A stretch of DNA of 64,000 bases from an uncultured Clostridia bacterium. GTDB lineage: Bacteria > Bacillota > Clostridia > Oscillospirales > Ruminococcaceae. The notes beneath the pieces were generated by a model that had not been told where the DNA came from, did not search any database, and worked only from the letters and a program-made list of their open reading frames with translations. Within the stretch, counting starts at the first letter, position 1, and each line of letters begins with the position of its first letter. Position numbers and translations under genes: made by a program. Where the stretch lies: the NCBI GenBank assembly GCA_945873955.1, contig CAMCFA010000002.1, positions 1-64,000 of the forward strand, in the 5' to 3' direction. This document shows, in pieces, positions 16,784-26,000 of this stretch.

Positions 16784-17139
16784 CGCTGCATCGTGCCTTT
16801 AGGAATTATATTATGTATTTACTCTTTCCCCGCATCCTATCCACCGCTTCCGACTGTATCAATCACTTTTGGCTCTATCTCTCAACTGTTTTTCTGTCCT
16901 GCGTCCAATAGGTAATGTTATCTTGTGCCCGTTCGCCGCCCACATTCTTGGGGATGTAAATTCTGTTGTTGGGTTGGATTACCTCTTCGTCTATCCGAAA
17001 ATTCCTTGATGTTAAAATTTACCGGTATCAGAGTAGGGAGATAAATTTCCCGACCTCAAAATTTTACCTCTGTTCTTCTCTACGGTAAATCCAACCAAGC
17101 AATAGATTTATCACTATGTGTCCTATCCATAAAAAGCTA

Positions 17140-17175
17140 AACCCTCCCGCCGTTCAGCCCGAACGCAGGAGGGTT
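17140..17175. repeat. Inverted repeat / terminator-like stem
   Basis: AACCCTCC (17140-17147) pairs with GGAGGGTT (17168-17175) and CGTTC (17151-17155) with GAACG (17161-17165), giving a two-part stem with a 5-base loop. There is only a weak T-run on either side. Confidence 0.6.
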
Positions 17176-17440
17176 AAATTATTCTTTTCAGCTTTGCTTG
17201 TTCTTCGGCAATGCAGCACTGAATTTCCATATCAAGAAGAATTTCATAAATATCGTTGCCCAATCTTAAAGATATCAATAATCTGCTTTTTGCCTGTTCG
17301 CTTATATTTATAAAAGCACCGTTTCCTCATTTTGTTTGCTGACTCGTTTTTTTCATAAATCATAAAATCCGCAATTCTTGGAAATATTTATTTTTTCAAT
17401 TTTTCTCCGATTGAGCCCTACTAATTATATGCGTGACGTA

Positions 17441-17577
17441 AAAAGTGCTATACTCAATAGCACTTTTGAGAGGTATCCATCTCAAAAGGCTCATTTTCGT
17501 CAGGGGGCACTTCCCCCTGAAACCCCTATTTTTTCAAAGATTGAAAAAATCTCAAGATTTTCATTTCAGCGAAAATC
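17441..17577. repeat. Array of four consecutive perfect hairpins
   Basis: AAAAGTGCTAT/ATAGCACTTTT (17441-17467, 11 bp, 5-base loop); CAGGGGG/CCCCCTG (17501-17519, 7 bp, 5-base loop); ATTTTTTCAA/TTGAAAAAAT (17528-17550, 10 bp, 3-base loop); GATTTTC/GAAAATC (17556-17577, 7 bp). All have short loops and no coding frame explains them. They may be a structured RNA, a recombination end, or stacked terminators. Confidence 0.7.
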
Positions 17578-17649
17578 GCAAAAATGAAATTATCGCCCAA
17601 ATCTGACAAAGTAGAAAAATCATCTTTTCATAAATTCGCATATAAAAAT

Positions 17650-17681
17650 ACAGCGGCATTTTTCCAATACCGCTGTTTTTC
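17650..17681 (+). terminator. Intrinsic terminator
   Basis: ACAGCGG (17650-17656) pairs with CCGCTGT (17670-17676), followed by TTTTT then CTGTT. It could end a transcript coming through the hairpin array, and it insulates the recombinase module downstream. Confidence 0.65.
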
Positions 17682-17945
17682 TGTTATCCTCTTTCATGCA
17701 GAACTGTCTGTTTTGTAATCTTGCCTTAAACAATCGAACTGAGCTTATTTATAAATAATTGACTTGTGAAAATCCAGCATAGCAGTAAGATTTATGAATA
17801 TGCTTTTGTCAAAATCTACAAAAATATTGAAGATTGCATATTTCTCGAAAATCCTTTCGACCAAATCAGACTTTTTGATTGGATATTGTATATGAACGGG
17901 GTAAATAGTAAGCCCGTTTAGAATACATTTTCGGGAGGTACCTCT

Positions 17946-18131
17946 ATGTCAGAAAAATCTATGTTCGACCGCAACAAGCAATACGCATTATGCCCCTTTC
18001 ACGAAGTCACTCGCATAATCAACGGCAAGGTGTATATCATAACTCGTCACTTTGTAGGTAGCAAGGACGCTGGCGAGGTCATATCGCAGCTTGCATTATC
18101 GAAAGCACTATCCGAAACGCTGAAGAAGTAA
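17946..18131 (+). CDS. Small conserved-looking protein next to serine recombinase
   Basis: 61 residues behind a strong GGGAGGT ribosome site. It contains a CPFHEVTRIINGKVYIITRH core and a C-terminal helix (DAGEVISQLALSKALSETLKK). Small proteins with a similar beta strand (xYxVxxHF) followed by a helix are encoded beside TnpX-type recombinases on Tn4451-like elements (TnpW); the resemblance here is only in pattern. It precedes the recombinase pseudogene by about 200 bases and has its own upstream hairpin. Function unknown. Confidence 0.6.
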   Translation: MSEKSMFDRNKQYALCPFHEVTRIINGKVYIITRHFVGSKDAGEVISQLALSKALSETLKK

Positions 18132-18162
18132 TGCAAAACAGAAAAGAATAGTACAAAACAGC

Positions 18163-18198
18163 TTGCTATATCGGCAGATTTGTGCTACAATAAATCTG
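18163..18198 (+). promoter_or_regulatory. Promoter with overlapping operator for the serine recombinase
   Basis: TTGCTA (18163-18168), a 17-base spacer and TACAAT (18186-18191). A 7-bp inverted repeat CAGATTT/AAATCTG (18175-18181 and 18192-18198) brackets the -10, as expected for a repressor site. The recombinase start lies about 140 bases downstream. Confidence 0.55.
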
Positions 18199-18337
18199 TC
18201 GAATATGGCTGCTTTGGAGGCGTGCCGCCTCGGGCAAATCGCCTCGCCGAAACATTCTTCTTTTTATAGAATATTTTGCTCGGCGTGTCGAAACTTGTCC
18301 TTTGGCAGGTGCGCATTATGAAAGGAGTTATTATAAA

Positions 18338-20000
18338 ATGCCAAAGCAGACAAACTACAATGTCGGAATTTATGTCCGACTTTCTAAAGACGATGAACGT
18401 GCAGTAGAGTCCCTGTCAATCGAAAATCAGAAGCTGATACTCACGAAATACTGCGCCGAGCAGGGCTGGAATATCGTTGATACTTATGTTGATGACGGCT
18501 ATTCAGGCACGAGCTTCGACAGACCTGCTGTTCAGAGATTGTTGGAGGACGCAAAAACAGGAATAATCAATCTGATTATCGTAAAAGACCTGAGCCGTTT
18601 CGGACGAAACTACATTCAGGTCGGGCAGTATATCGACTACATTTTTCCCACCTACAATATCCGCTTCATCGCCCTTAATGACAATGTTGACACACTCAAC
18701 GGCAACAGCACAGCTATGGATATGATGCCGATTATGAACGTGTTCAACGAATGGCACGCTGCCAACACGAGCAAGAAAATCAGAGCGGTAATTGAGGCAA
18801 ATTGCAAAGCAGGAAAATACCGCACCACCTACGCTCCGTATGGCTACATAAAGGGCGACAATCCTAACCGACTGCCCGTAATCGACCCGCCTGCCGCTTC
18901 TGTTGTGAAGCGAATGTTCCAAATGCGGGCGCAGGGTATCAGTCCGAAGCATATTGCGGAAACCTTCAACAGCGAGGGGATAAAAGTACCGTCAGACTAC
19001 CTTGCTGAACGCCTCGACAGACCTAACCACTGGGTGACAAATCACCTTTGGAGCGGAACACGCATTAAAACAATGCTTCACAATCCCACTTATCTTGGGC
19101 ATTTGGCGCAGATGAGGACTACGACCGTTTCCTACAAAAATCACAAAACTGTAAAGAAAGACCAGTCCGAATGGGTAATTATTGAGAATACTCACGAGCC
19201 TATTGTTTCACAGGAATTATGGGATAAATGCCGTGAAATGGAAGCGTCCGTAAGTCAAGGCAAGAAGAACAGGACGGGCGTTGTGTGGAATTTGAGTGGT
19301 CTTATGTATTGCGCCGACTGCGGCAACAAAATGCGGCTGAATTACAACAACACAACCAACGGCAGCAAGAAAAATCCACGCAAATATTTCCGCCACAACT
19401 ACACCTGCGGCAGTTACAGCAGAAGCGGCAAAATGGCTTGTTCCAGCCACTACATAAAGCTCAAAGATATTGAAGCGATTGTGCTTGCGGATATACGCTC
19501 AATGGGCAGAGCTGACTGTTGATGAAGAAGCCGCATGAAGGCTGTTTTCTTTAAAGAAAGCGTCGCTGACGAGCGAGCAGAACGCAGAGGAACAGAAACG
19601 CTTATCCGATGGAAGAAGAAGACTTGACGAGCTGAAAACGTTGATATGCTCTGTTTATGAGGACAAGGTTATCGGAAAGATACCCGAAGAAATCTGCGTT
19701 CAGATGTTGGAGCAGTATCAGAATGAGCAGAAAGCCCTTGAGCAGCAGGTGCAGGAGCTGTCTGAACGAATGAGTGCTGTCAGACAGGACGAGCAGGATA
19801 TTGAGGAATTTATCCACCGCCTGAAGAAGTACACCGATGTGCAGGAACTTACACGAGAAATGTGCCTTGAGCTTATCGAGTATATCACCGTTGATGAGTT
19901 TGTAAGGTACAGCAGTGCGCCGAGAGAAATCCACATCTATTACAAACTGTTAGACAAGCCGCTGAAGGACAGACGGAATTTGTTTATTGATGAAAATTGA
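18338..20000 (+). pseudogene. TnpX-like large serine recombinase, frameshifted and with a nonsense codon
   Basis: The start at 18338 follows AAAGGAG. The first 394 codons are intact: resolvase domain with catalytic Ser16 (YVRLSKDD) and SRFGRN, the recombinase domain (APYGYIKGDNPNRLPVIDP), and a zinc ribbon (CADCGNKM ... YTCGS ... MAC). At about 19513 an extra G in ATGGG shifts the frame and the reading stops at 19522. Removing it restores AELTVDEEAA, then a TGA at about 19546 (probably from CGA), then RLFSLKKASLTSEQNAEEQK and the coiled-coil tail, open to 20000 (KVIGKIPEEICVQMLEQY ... CLELIEYITVDEFV). Two lesions make loss of full function likely; a 394-residue truncated product lacking the coiled coil could still be made. 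This family excises and integrates Tn4451/Tn5397-type elements. Confidence 0.9.
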
Positions 20001-20367
20001 TGTTGTTATCGTGTATCCTTAAAAGAGGTTGAATACACAGAAAACCTATTTACACATTATTCAGGAACTTGAAAATCAGGACATTGACTTAGTTATGCGC
20101 TCGTTGTCGGGATTAAGCTAATCAGAACAGGTTACGCTGAATGAAGGGAATAAGTTCTAAAGGTGGTATGCCCATATACCTGGCACTTGTTTACGGCGAA
20201 ATGTTGAAAGTGTGCAACTCAGTTGTTGGGCAGCGATAAGGAAACTTATTAAATCGGGACTAATAGGCGGCTTAATGCAGCAAAGCGACACTCCAAAAAC
20301 TGGGTGTCGCTTGTTTTATATTGTTATAAGAAAGACGGTGGTCTGCGGCTCCCCGTCTTTTTTTCGT
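20001..20367. other. Gap with two hairpin terminators, no gene
   Basis: No coding frame with support. AGCGACAC/GTGTCGCT (20284-20311) followed by TGTTTTAT is a plus-strand terminator. AAGACGG/CCGTCTT (about 20332-20357) followed by TTTTT serves either strand and ends the XRE gene at 20368. The remaining 280 bases look like decayed element DNA. Confidence 0.6.
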
Positions 20368-20673
20368 TTATGAGAGTGTTTTCAAGAATGCAAGTAGTGC
20401 GTCTGCCTTATCATCGGGTAAATTGCGAAAGCACTCAACCAGAACTTGCTCTTTAGCGTTGAGATAGGTAACGCTGTCCTTTTCGTTAAGCAGCTCCGGC
20501 AGCGACAGCCCCATAGCTGCGGCAATTTTGGATATAGTGTCAAGTGACGGGTCTCTGTCACCACGCTCCAAATCTCTGATATGCGTTTCAGATACTCCCG
20601 AAAGCTGTGAGAGCCTGTAAACGCTTATTTCCTTTGCTTTTCGTATTTCTTTCAGTCGCTTTGAAATATCCAT
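20368..20673 (-). CDS. XRE-family transcriptional regulator
   Basis: 101 residues from the ATG at 20673 (AAAGGTG at 9 bases); the ATGs further upstream overlap the ribosome site. Residues about 5-60 are a Cro/CI-type helix-turn-helix: ISKRLKEIRKAKEISVYRLS, GVSETHIRDLERGDRDPSLD, TISKIAAAMGLSLPELL. A C-terminal helix (NLPDDKADALLAFLKTL) is probably for dimers. Divergently arranged with the SLOG gene at 20808 (about 90 bases between its start region and that promoter), it is a likely repressor of the neighbouring element genes. Confidence 0.85.
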   Translation of the reverse strand: MDISKRLKEIRKAKEISVYRLSQLSGVSETHIRDLERGDRDPSLDTISKIAAAMGLSLPELLNEKDSVTYLNAKEQVLVECFRNLPDDKADALLAFLKTLS

Positions 20674-20762
20674 TAGGCACATCACCTTTCGCAGTTATCA
20701 TTACCAAGCTATTTGTATCTATTATAGTTTAATTCAACGCAAAGTTTAAGATATTAGAAGCG

Positions 20763-20791
20763 TTGACGGTACAGAGATATTGCGTTATAAT
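20763..20791 (+). promoter_or_regulatory. Promoter of the SLOG-family gene
   Basis: TTGACG (20763-20768), a 17-base spacer and a perfect TATAAT (20786-20791), 17 bases before the start codon at 20808: a very short leader. Confidence 0.75.
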
Positions 20792-20807
20792 AGTATCGGG
20801 TGATGAT

Positions 20808-21281
20808 ATGGAAATATACACCGTTAGCCTTTTCGGACACAGAGAACTGTCCAACAGTATTGAAATAGAAAAACAGCTTTATAAGCTCGTCCGTGAGTTG
20901 ATTTGTGAAAAGGAATATGTTGAGTTTCTTGTGGGACGTAACGGCGATTTTGACACGCTTTCTTCCTCCGTCATTCGCAGGGCGATGAGGGACAGCGACT
21001 ACGGGAACGCAGCACACACTCTTGTTCTGCCGTATCAGACAGCGGAGTTTATGAACAATATAGACAGCTTTAAGGAATATTACAGCAATGTCGAGATATG
21101 CGAGCAATCAGCCACCGCACATTACAAGGCGGCTATTGAGATACGCAACCGAGCAATGATAGCCCGTTCCGATTTGGTGATTTGCTATGTAGAACGGAAA
21201 AGAGGCGGCGCATACAAAGCTCAGCGGTACGCAGAAAGGCAGGGTCGAACTGTTATCAGCCTTGCCGTGCCCAACAAATAG
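20808..21281 (+). CDS. SLOG-superfamily protein (DUF1273/YpsA-like)
   Basis: 157 residues from the ATG at 20808, preceded by GGGTGAT. The N-terminal strand and loop TVSLFGHRELSN, FLVGRNGDFDTLSSSVIRRA in the middle and the late ARSDLVICYVERKRGGAYKA with a terminal TVISL strand follow the Rossmann-like SLOG layout of YpsA/DUF1273 proteins, thought to bind nucleotides or nucleotide-like signals. The family includes sensors in defence and stress systems, and members are common on mobile elements. Beside an XRE repressor and with its own strong promoter, this is probably an element-borne accessory gene. No effector domain is fused. Confidence 0.75.
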   Translation: MEIYTVSLFGHRELSNSIEIEKQLYKLVRELICEKEYVEFLVGRNGDFDTLSSSVIRRAMRDSDYGNAAHTLVLPYQTAEFMNNIDSFKEYYSNVEICEQSATAHYKAAIEIRNRAMIARSDLVICYVERKRGGAYKAQRYAERQGRTVISLAVPNK

Positions 21282-21332
21282 ACAATACCCATTGGGCTAG
21301 TGCGGGATATATTGGAACAAAACAGCACAGAT

Positions 21333-21381
21333 ATGGAACGAAAAACCCATTCATTTCATGTTTTCAAACTTTTCGTTCCAT
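21333..21381. repeat. 12-bp perfect inverted repeat
   Basis: ATGGAACGAAAA (21333-21344) pairs with TTTTCGTTCCAT (21370-21381) across a 25-base loop, just before the promoter at 21407. There is no T-run after it, so an operator or structured spacer is more likely than a terminator. Confidence 0.6.
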
Positions 21382-21406
21382 GTTATGTCAATTTGCTCCA
21401 AGTCTA

Positions 21407-21436
21407 TTGACAAAGGCGAATTTTCTGTGATATAAT
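21407..21436 (+). promoter_or_regulatory. Strong promoter leading into the IS110 insertion point
   Basis: TTGACA (21407-21412), an 18-base spacer and TATAAT (21431-21436). Downstream at 21497-21512 comes AAAGGAG, 7 bases and an ATG whose frame stops after four codons at the IS110 junction: the promoter of an interrupted gene. Confidence 0.75.
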
Positions 21437-21509
21437 GTAAGAGAGTATGCAAATGTTGGGAATATATCGGCAAGCCCTGCATTTCAGCAATATTCAAAGG
21501 AGACCAGCT

Positions 21510-22794
21510 ATGAAAAGTCAATAGACAAAAGCGCCAAAAATTAAGCGACAAGTTTGGCAGGATTGAAAGGAGTATCAGAAGTCAAGAGCTTAAAAATAAC
21601 TCTGGTGAGTTTATGAGCGACATGACCAAGAGCGCCGTAATGGTTAAGCCCCTGAGAGCGTTTAAGGTCGTAGTAGGCTTTGAAAGTAGTGTCGTTAAGG
21701 GTGAGCTGCCAGGCAGAATTGATAAGTGCAAATCGAAGCAAGGCAGAACCACGCTTGGACATACGGGTAGATTTAGCGGTAAACAGCCCGGATTGGCGAA
21801 CAGTCGGGTCAAGACCGGCATAGGCGAGAAGCTTGCAGGGCTTTGAGAAGCGCTTAATATCACCGATTTCACCAAGAATGCAGGCGGCATTGACCGCACC
21901 GATACCGGGAACTGTCATAAGGACGGAATTTATGGATTCCATTGCTTCCTCAATGGCAGAATTCAGGTCTTTAATTTGCTGTTCCAATAGCTCGATCTGT
22001 GCAATGGTTTGGGCTATTTGAATGGATATATAAGGGTTCTTCACCCCGACTGAGGAGAGAGCCAGACTTTTTAGAGCTTCGGCTGTATCTTTTCTAAAGC
22101 GCCCATGCGAGGCTTTTGAGAGAAGAGTGCACAAAGTTGATGTGCGTAAGGCGGCGATCTCCTTGGGTGAAGAATACTTCTTAAGCAAAGCGTAGGAAGC
22201 AGCGATATGTATTCCTGATTTGAAAAACTTACCGAATTCCGGGAACACAAGATTGACATATCCTGCAAGCTGAATTTTCAGTCGCGCTTTGGATTTTTTG
22301 AGGTTCTGACGAAAACGGCAAAGCGTTCTCAGTTTCATGGAATCAGCGTCACGCTGAGAATACAGTCGATAAGAATTGACCATGAGTGATTTGATAATCA
22401 GCATGGTATCGACCTTGTCTGTTTTGGTTTTGCGAATTGCAGTTTTGCGCAGAGTTGCTGTCTGAATAGGATTGATGACAGCGAGCCTGAAACCGGATTC
22501 GTAAAGAAAGCAGATGAGGTTTTCGGAATAAATTCCGGTTGATTCCAGACCGATGAGCAGTTTGCTGCGGTCAAATTCCGACAGCTTTTTCAGCAGAAGG
22601 CAGAAGCCCTCGGCATTGTTCTGAAACGCAAACGGCTTTACCAGAACCGCTCCGGAATCGTCCGAAACGGCAGCATAATGCGTGTCTTTAGCAACATCAA
22701 TTCCAACAAAAATCATAGTGATCACCTCGAAAAAAAGTAGCACCGCTTGTCCACCTGATTTTATCCGCGTATCCTTGCGTGAAATGAAAAGTCA
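21510..22794 (-). mobile_element. IS110-family insertion sequence with 11-bp flanking repeats
   Basis: A transposase gene of the IS110 type is bounded by the same 11 bases (ATGAAAAGTCA) at 21510-21520 and 22784-22794. IS110 elements lack inverted terminal repeats and recombine through short shared cores, so such a repeat is compatible with the element edges. These edges leave only about 20 bases after the transposase stop and about 68 before its start, short for a bridge-RNA region; the true boundary on the upstream side may lie further right. Confidence 0.6.
21541..22716 (-). CDS. IS110-family transposase (DEDD plus C-terminal Ser domain)
   Basis: 391 residues from the ATG at 22716 (AGGTGAT 4 bases upstream), with a longer in-frame extension rejected. 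The N-terminal RuvC-like DEDD domain shows GIDVAKDTHY, LIGLESTGIY and KTDKVDTMLI. A coiled middle follows (about 230-260). The C-terminal domain has the helix-hairpin-helix VPGIGAVNAACILGEIGDI, AYAGLDPTVRQSG and the conserved serine region STRMSKRGSALLRFAL. The length is normal for the family and no lesion is visible, so it may be active. IS110 recombinases use a structured non-coding RNA from the element end; see findings. Confidence 0.9.
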   Translation of the reverse strand: MIFVGIDVAKDTHYAAVSDDSGAVLVKPFAFQNNAEGFCLLLKKLSEFDRSKLLIGLESTGIYSENLICFLYESGFRLAVINPIQTATLRKTAIRKTKTDKVDTMLIIKSLMVNSYRLYSQRDADSMKLRTLCRFRQNLKKSKARLKIQLAGYVNLVFPEFGKFFKSGIHIAASYALLKKYSSPKEIAALRTSTLCTLLSKASHGRFRKDTAEALKSLALSSVGVKNPYISIQIAQTIAQIELLEQQIKDLNSAIEEAMESINSVLMTVPGIGAVNAACILGEIGDIKRFSKPCKLLAYAGLDPTVRQSGLFTAKSTRMSKRGSALLRFALINSAWQLTLNDTTFKAYYDLKRSQGLNHYGALGHVAHKLTRVIFKLLTSDTPFNPAKLVA

Positions 22795-23057
22795 CCTGAA
22801 CGGGCTTTATCCAGCTATAAACATCTTGAATAAAATCGTGGCAATAAACTCCTAAAAACCGTCATACGGCAGGACAAAATAAAAAGTCCACGGTGTTCAA
22901 GCTTATTATATAACATTTCGGCGCGGTTCGCCGAAAATTTGAACAGTTCCTCTCGCTACGCTCGCTCCACTGTTCAAATTTTCCCTTGCTTTGGAGATGA
23001 GCGTAAATCTTATGAAAGGATATGATATGGGGCTTAACTATATCATACAAGGACGAC
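22717..23057. other. Non-coding stretch between IS110 and the dockerin gene
   Basis: The bases nearest the transposase start are the candidate source of an IS110 guide RNA on the minus strand. After 22794 comes the continuation of the interrupted short gene (open to a TAA at about 22856) and then the hairpin at 22933-22983. No clear -35/-10 pair for the dockerin gene was found; a TATATAAC-like sequence at about 22909 is the nearest candidate. Confidence 0.45.
22933..22983. repeat. 15-bp perfect inverted repeat with palindromic loop
   Basis: GAAAATTTGAACAGT (22933-22947) pairs with ACTGTTCAAATTTTC (22969-22983). The 21-base loop contains CTCGCTACGCTCGC, itself partly self-complementary. The form resembles REP-like or terminator hairpins. 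It stands 75 bases upstream of the dockerin gene start. Confidence 0.75.
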
Positions 23058-26000
23058 ATGAACAAGCTACTAAGGAAACTTACCGCGGTTGTTTCGGCGG
23101 CGGCGGTGGCAATCGCCGGGGTGAACTTCGGCGGCATTGCGTTTGCCGAGGATTACACGGAGCAGTGCGCTTTCGAGCTGACAGGAAAAGGTTTTAACGT
23201 AGAACTATACGAGCTAAATTATATTGTTAAAATCAGCGATGGCGCAGAGCTAACCATCAAAAACAAAAACCCCGAAGCCTCGACAAAAGACTATATCGAG
23301 GTTGAAAGTGGCGCAAGCGCAAGCATCACCCTTGCGGGAGTTAATATTGATACACCCGGTTGCGCATTCAAAATAGCAGACGACAGCACCGGAGATGTCA
23401 CCATTACCCTTGCGGACGACACAGAGAACACGCTGGATAGCGATAAAGGAGCCGGCTTGCAGAAAAACGGCGGCACAGGAACGCTCACCATTAACGGCGG
23501 CGAAAACGGCACAGGCAAGCTCACCGCAACGGGCGGACCATTCTGTGCGGGCATAGGCGGCGGCGGAAGCACGGAAAATGCAGCCGGCAGCTGCTCCAAC
23601 ATCATAATCAACGGCGGTGTTATCACTGCAACCGGCAACTATTTTGGCGCAGGCATAGGCGGCGGTGGAAGCACGCTAAATTCAGCCGGCAGCTGCTATA
23701 ACATTATAATAAACGGCGGCACAATAACCGCAACCGGAGACTTGAAAGCCGCAGGCATAGGCGGCGGCGGAAGCGTTCAAGGTGCAAGCGGCGATGGCTC
23801 AGGCATCACCATAACCGGCGGCAATGTTACCGCAACCGGCGGCTCTTTGGGTGCAGGCATAGGCGGCGGCGGAAGCAATGAAAGAACAAGCGGCGTCGGC
23901 TCAGACATCACCATAACCGGCGGCACTGTTACCGCAAACGGCGGCGAATATGGCGCAGGCATAGGCGGCGGCGGAAGCACAGCATACAAAGGCGGCGATG
24001 GCTCAAACATCACCATAAGCGGCGGTATTGTTTTCGCAAACGGCGGAAATTATAGTGCAGGAATAGGCGGTGGTGGCGCCAGAGCGAGAGCTAAAGGCGG
24101 CAGCGGCTTGGATATCGCCATAAGCGGCGGTATTGTCGTTGCAACCGGCAATTCCTCCCCGGGTATAGGCGGCGGCGACAGCGGTGACAGCAAAGGCATT
24201 ACCATAAGCGGCGGCACAGTTTCCGCAATAGCCGCAAATGGAGGTTCCGGTATAGGTGGAAGTTCATTTTCCTACATTAGCGATGTTTCTGATATTAAAA
24301 TCACCGGCGGCTGTGTAAAGACTGTTACCAAAAAAGGGTACTGTTCTATCGGCAACGGTATATCAGAAACAGTACCGAAAAATGACAGCGGAGAAAATGT
24401 ATATCTTCGCACATACGAGAACACCGGTGATTACCCTGTAAAGGTAGACGGAGCAGACTATACACCCATAAACCACAAAGCGGCTGACAGCGCCGACTCA
24501 AATCTCTACATATATCTCACAGAGGGCGAACATTCTGTTCAGTTTTATGTTGACGGCAATTGGCTTAACGCACCGTTTGTAACACCGCCCGTGCCGTTTA
24601 CAAATCTCCAGTATAACGGCGCACCGCAGGAGCTTGTTTCGGCAGGTAATACAACATTCGGCACGCTTTTATATTCGCTTGAGGAAAACGGCGAATACAC
24701 CTCGGCTATACCCACGGCAACAGAAGTCGGCACTTACACCGTATGGTATAAGGTAGAAAGCACCTCGGAAAATACCGGAACAACTCCGAAAAGCGTTGAA
24801 GCGATAATATCAAACGAGCTGCTAAGCATAACCGCAGCGGACGGCAGCACGCTTGTCAAGGGCGAGGACTACACCTATGAAAACAGCATTCTGACGGTAA
24901 AGACCGTGAAACCGGTTGTTATCGCCAACAAGGACAGCGAAAACGCCATTGACCACGCTATCGCAATAGCAAGCGGTGTTTCCGCCAATGTAACGCTTGC
25001 GGGCGTGAATATTGACGTATCGGCAAAGGATAATACTGCGGCTTTCCTTATTGAGGACGGCGGCACAGGCACAGTCACCGTTACCCTTGCGGACGACACC
25101 CAAAACACGCTTAAAAGCGGCAACGTCTATGCAGGTCTGCAAAAGAACGATGGGAATGTCGCTCTGGTAATAGGCGGAAACGGCACGCTTAATGCAATCG
25201 GCTACAAGGACGGCGCAGGTATCGGCGGCGGCAAGGACGGAAGCGGTTCAAATATCACGATAAACAGCGGTACTATATATGCTAAAAGCTATAGTAATGG
25301 TGCAGGAATCGGCGGCGGTAATAAAGGAAATGGTGAGCATATCACAATAAATGGCGGCAATGTTACTGCAGATGGCGATGTTGGCACAGCAGGAATAGGC
25401 GGCGGTTTTAACGGCAATGGCTCAGATATTCTTATCACAGGAGGCATTGTAAATGCCAAAGGTAATACCGCAGCCGGAATAGGCGGTGGCATAAACGGTA
25501 ACGGCTCATATATCACTATAACAGGCGGTAAGGTTACCGCAACGGGTGTAGGAAACGGCGCGGGCATCGGCGGCGGTCAGGACGGCAGCGGCTCAAACAT
25601 TAAGATAAGCGGCGGCACGGTCAAAGCAACCGCCGAATCCTTCGGTGCGGGTATCGGCGGCGGAAGGGACGGAAGCGGCACAGATATCACCATAAGCGGC
25701 GGCACAGTTACCGCAACAGGTGAGGGATATGCTGACATGGGCGGTGCAGGCATAGGCGGCGGTATGAATGCTGAAGCCTCAAACATTGTTATCACGGGCG
25801 GCTCTGTAAAGGCTGTTTCAGGATATGCAAACACTATCGGCGGCGGCAGCGGTAAAGGGGCAGTAACCCCCACCCTTGCAGATAAGTCAACCCCCGTATA
25901 TCTCCTTACAATCGATAATCCTAACGGCGATGATGTGTCGATAGACGGCGTAAAATACCCCACGCACGATGACGAAGATGGCAAAAAAGTCTACGCATAC

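Larger units (their letters stand above)
16784..17945. other. 1.16-kb gap: inverted repeats, possible coding relic, no confident gene
   Basis: Short open frames here have no ribosome sites or recognisable similarity. On the minus strand 16859-16978 reads 39 open codons ending LPIGRRTEKQLRDRAKSD-stop, which looks like the tail of a lost gene but cannot be named. The remainder is AT-rich and dense in perfect hairpins (listed separately). AACGGG/CCCGTT near 17896-17919 forms a last stem before the ribosome site of the 17946 gene. The stretch is probably the boundary of a mobile element. Confidence 0.5.

Noticed and set aside
17116-17587. Two short plus-strand frames (65 and 69 codons)
   Set aside because: Both run through perfect hairpins and lack ribosome sites; the composition is not protein-like.
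23500-25850. Regularly spaced repeats suggesting CRISPR or tandem satellite DNA
   Set aside because: The periodicity is the coding of GAGIGGG protein repeats within one open frame; the units are diverged and have no constant-length spacers.
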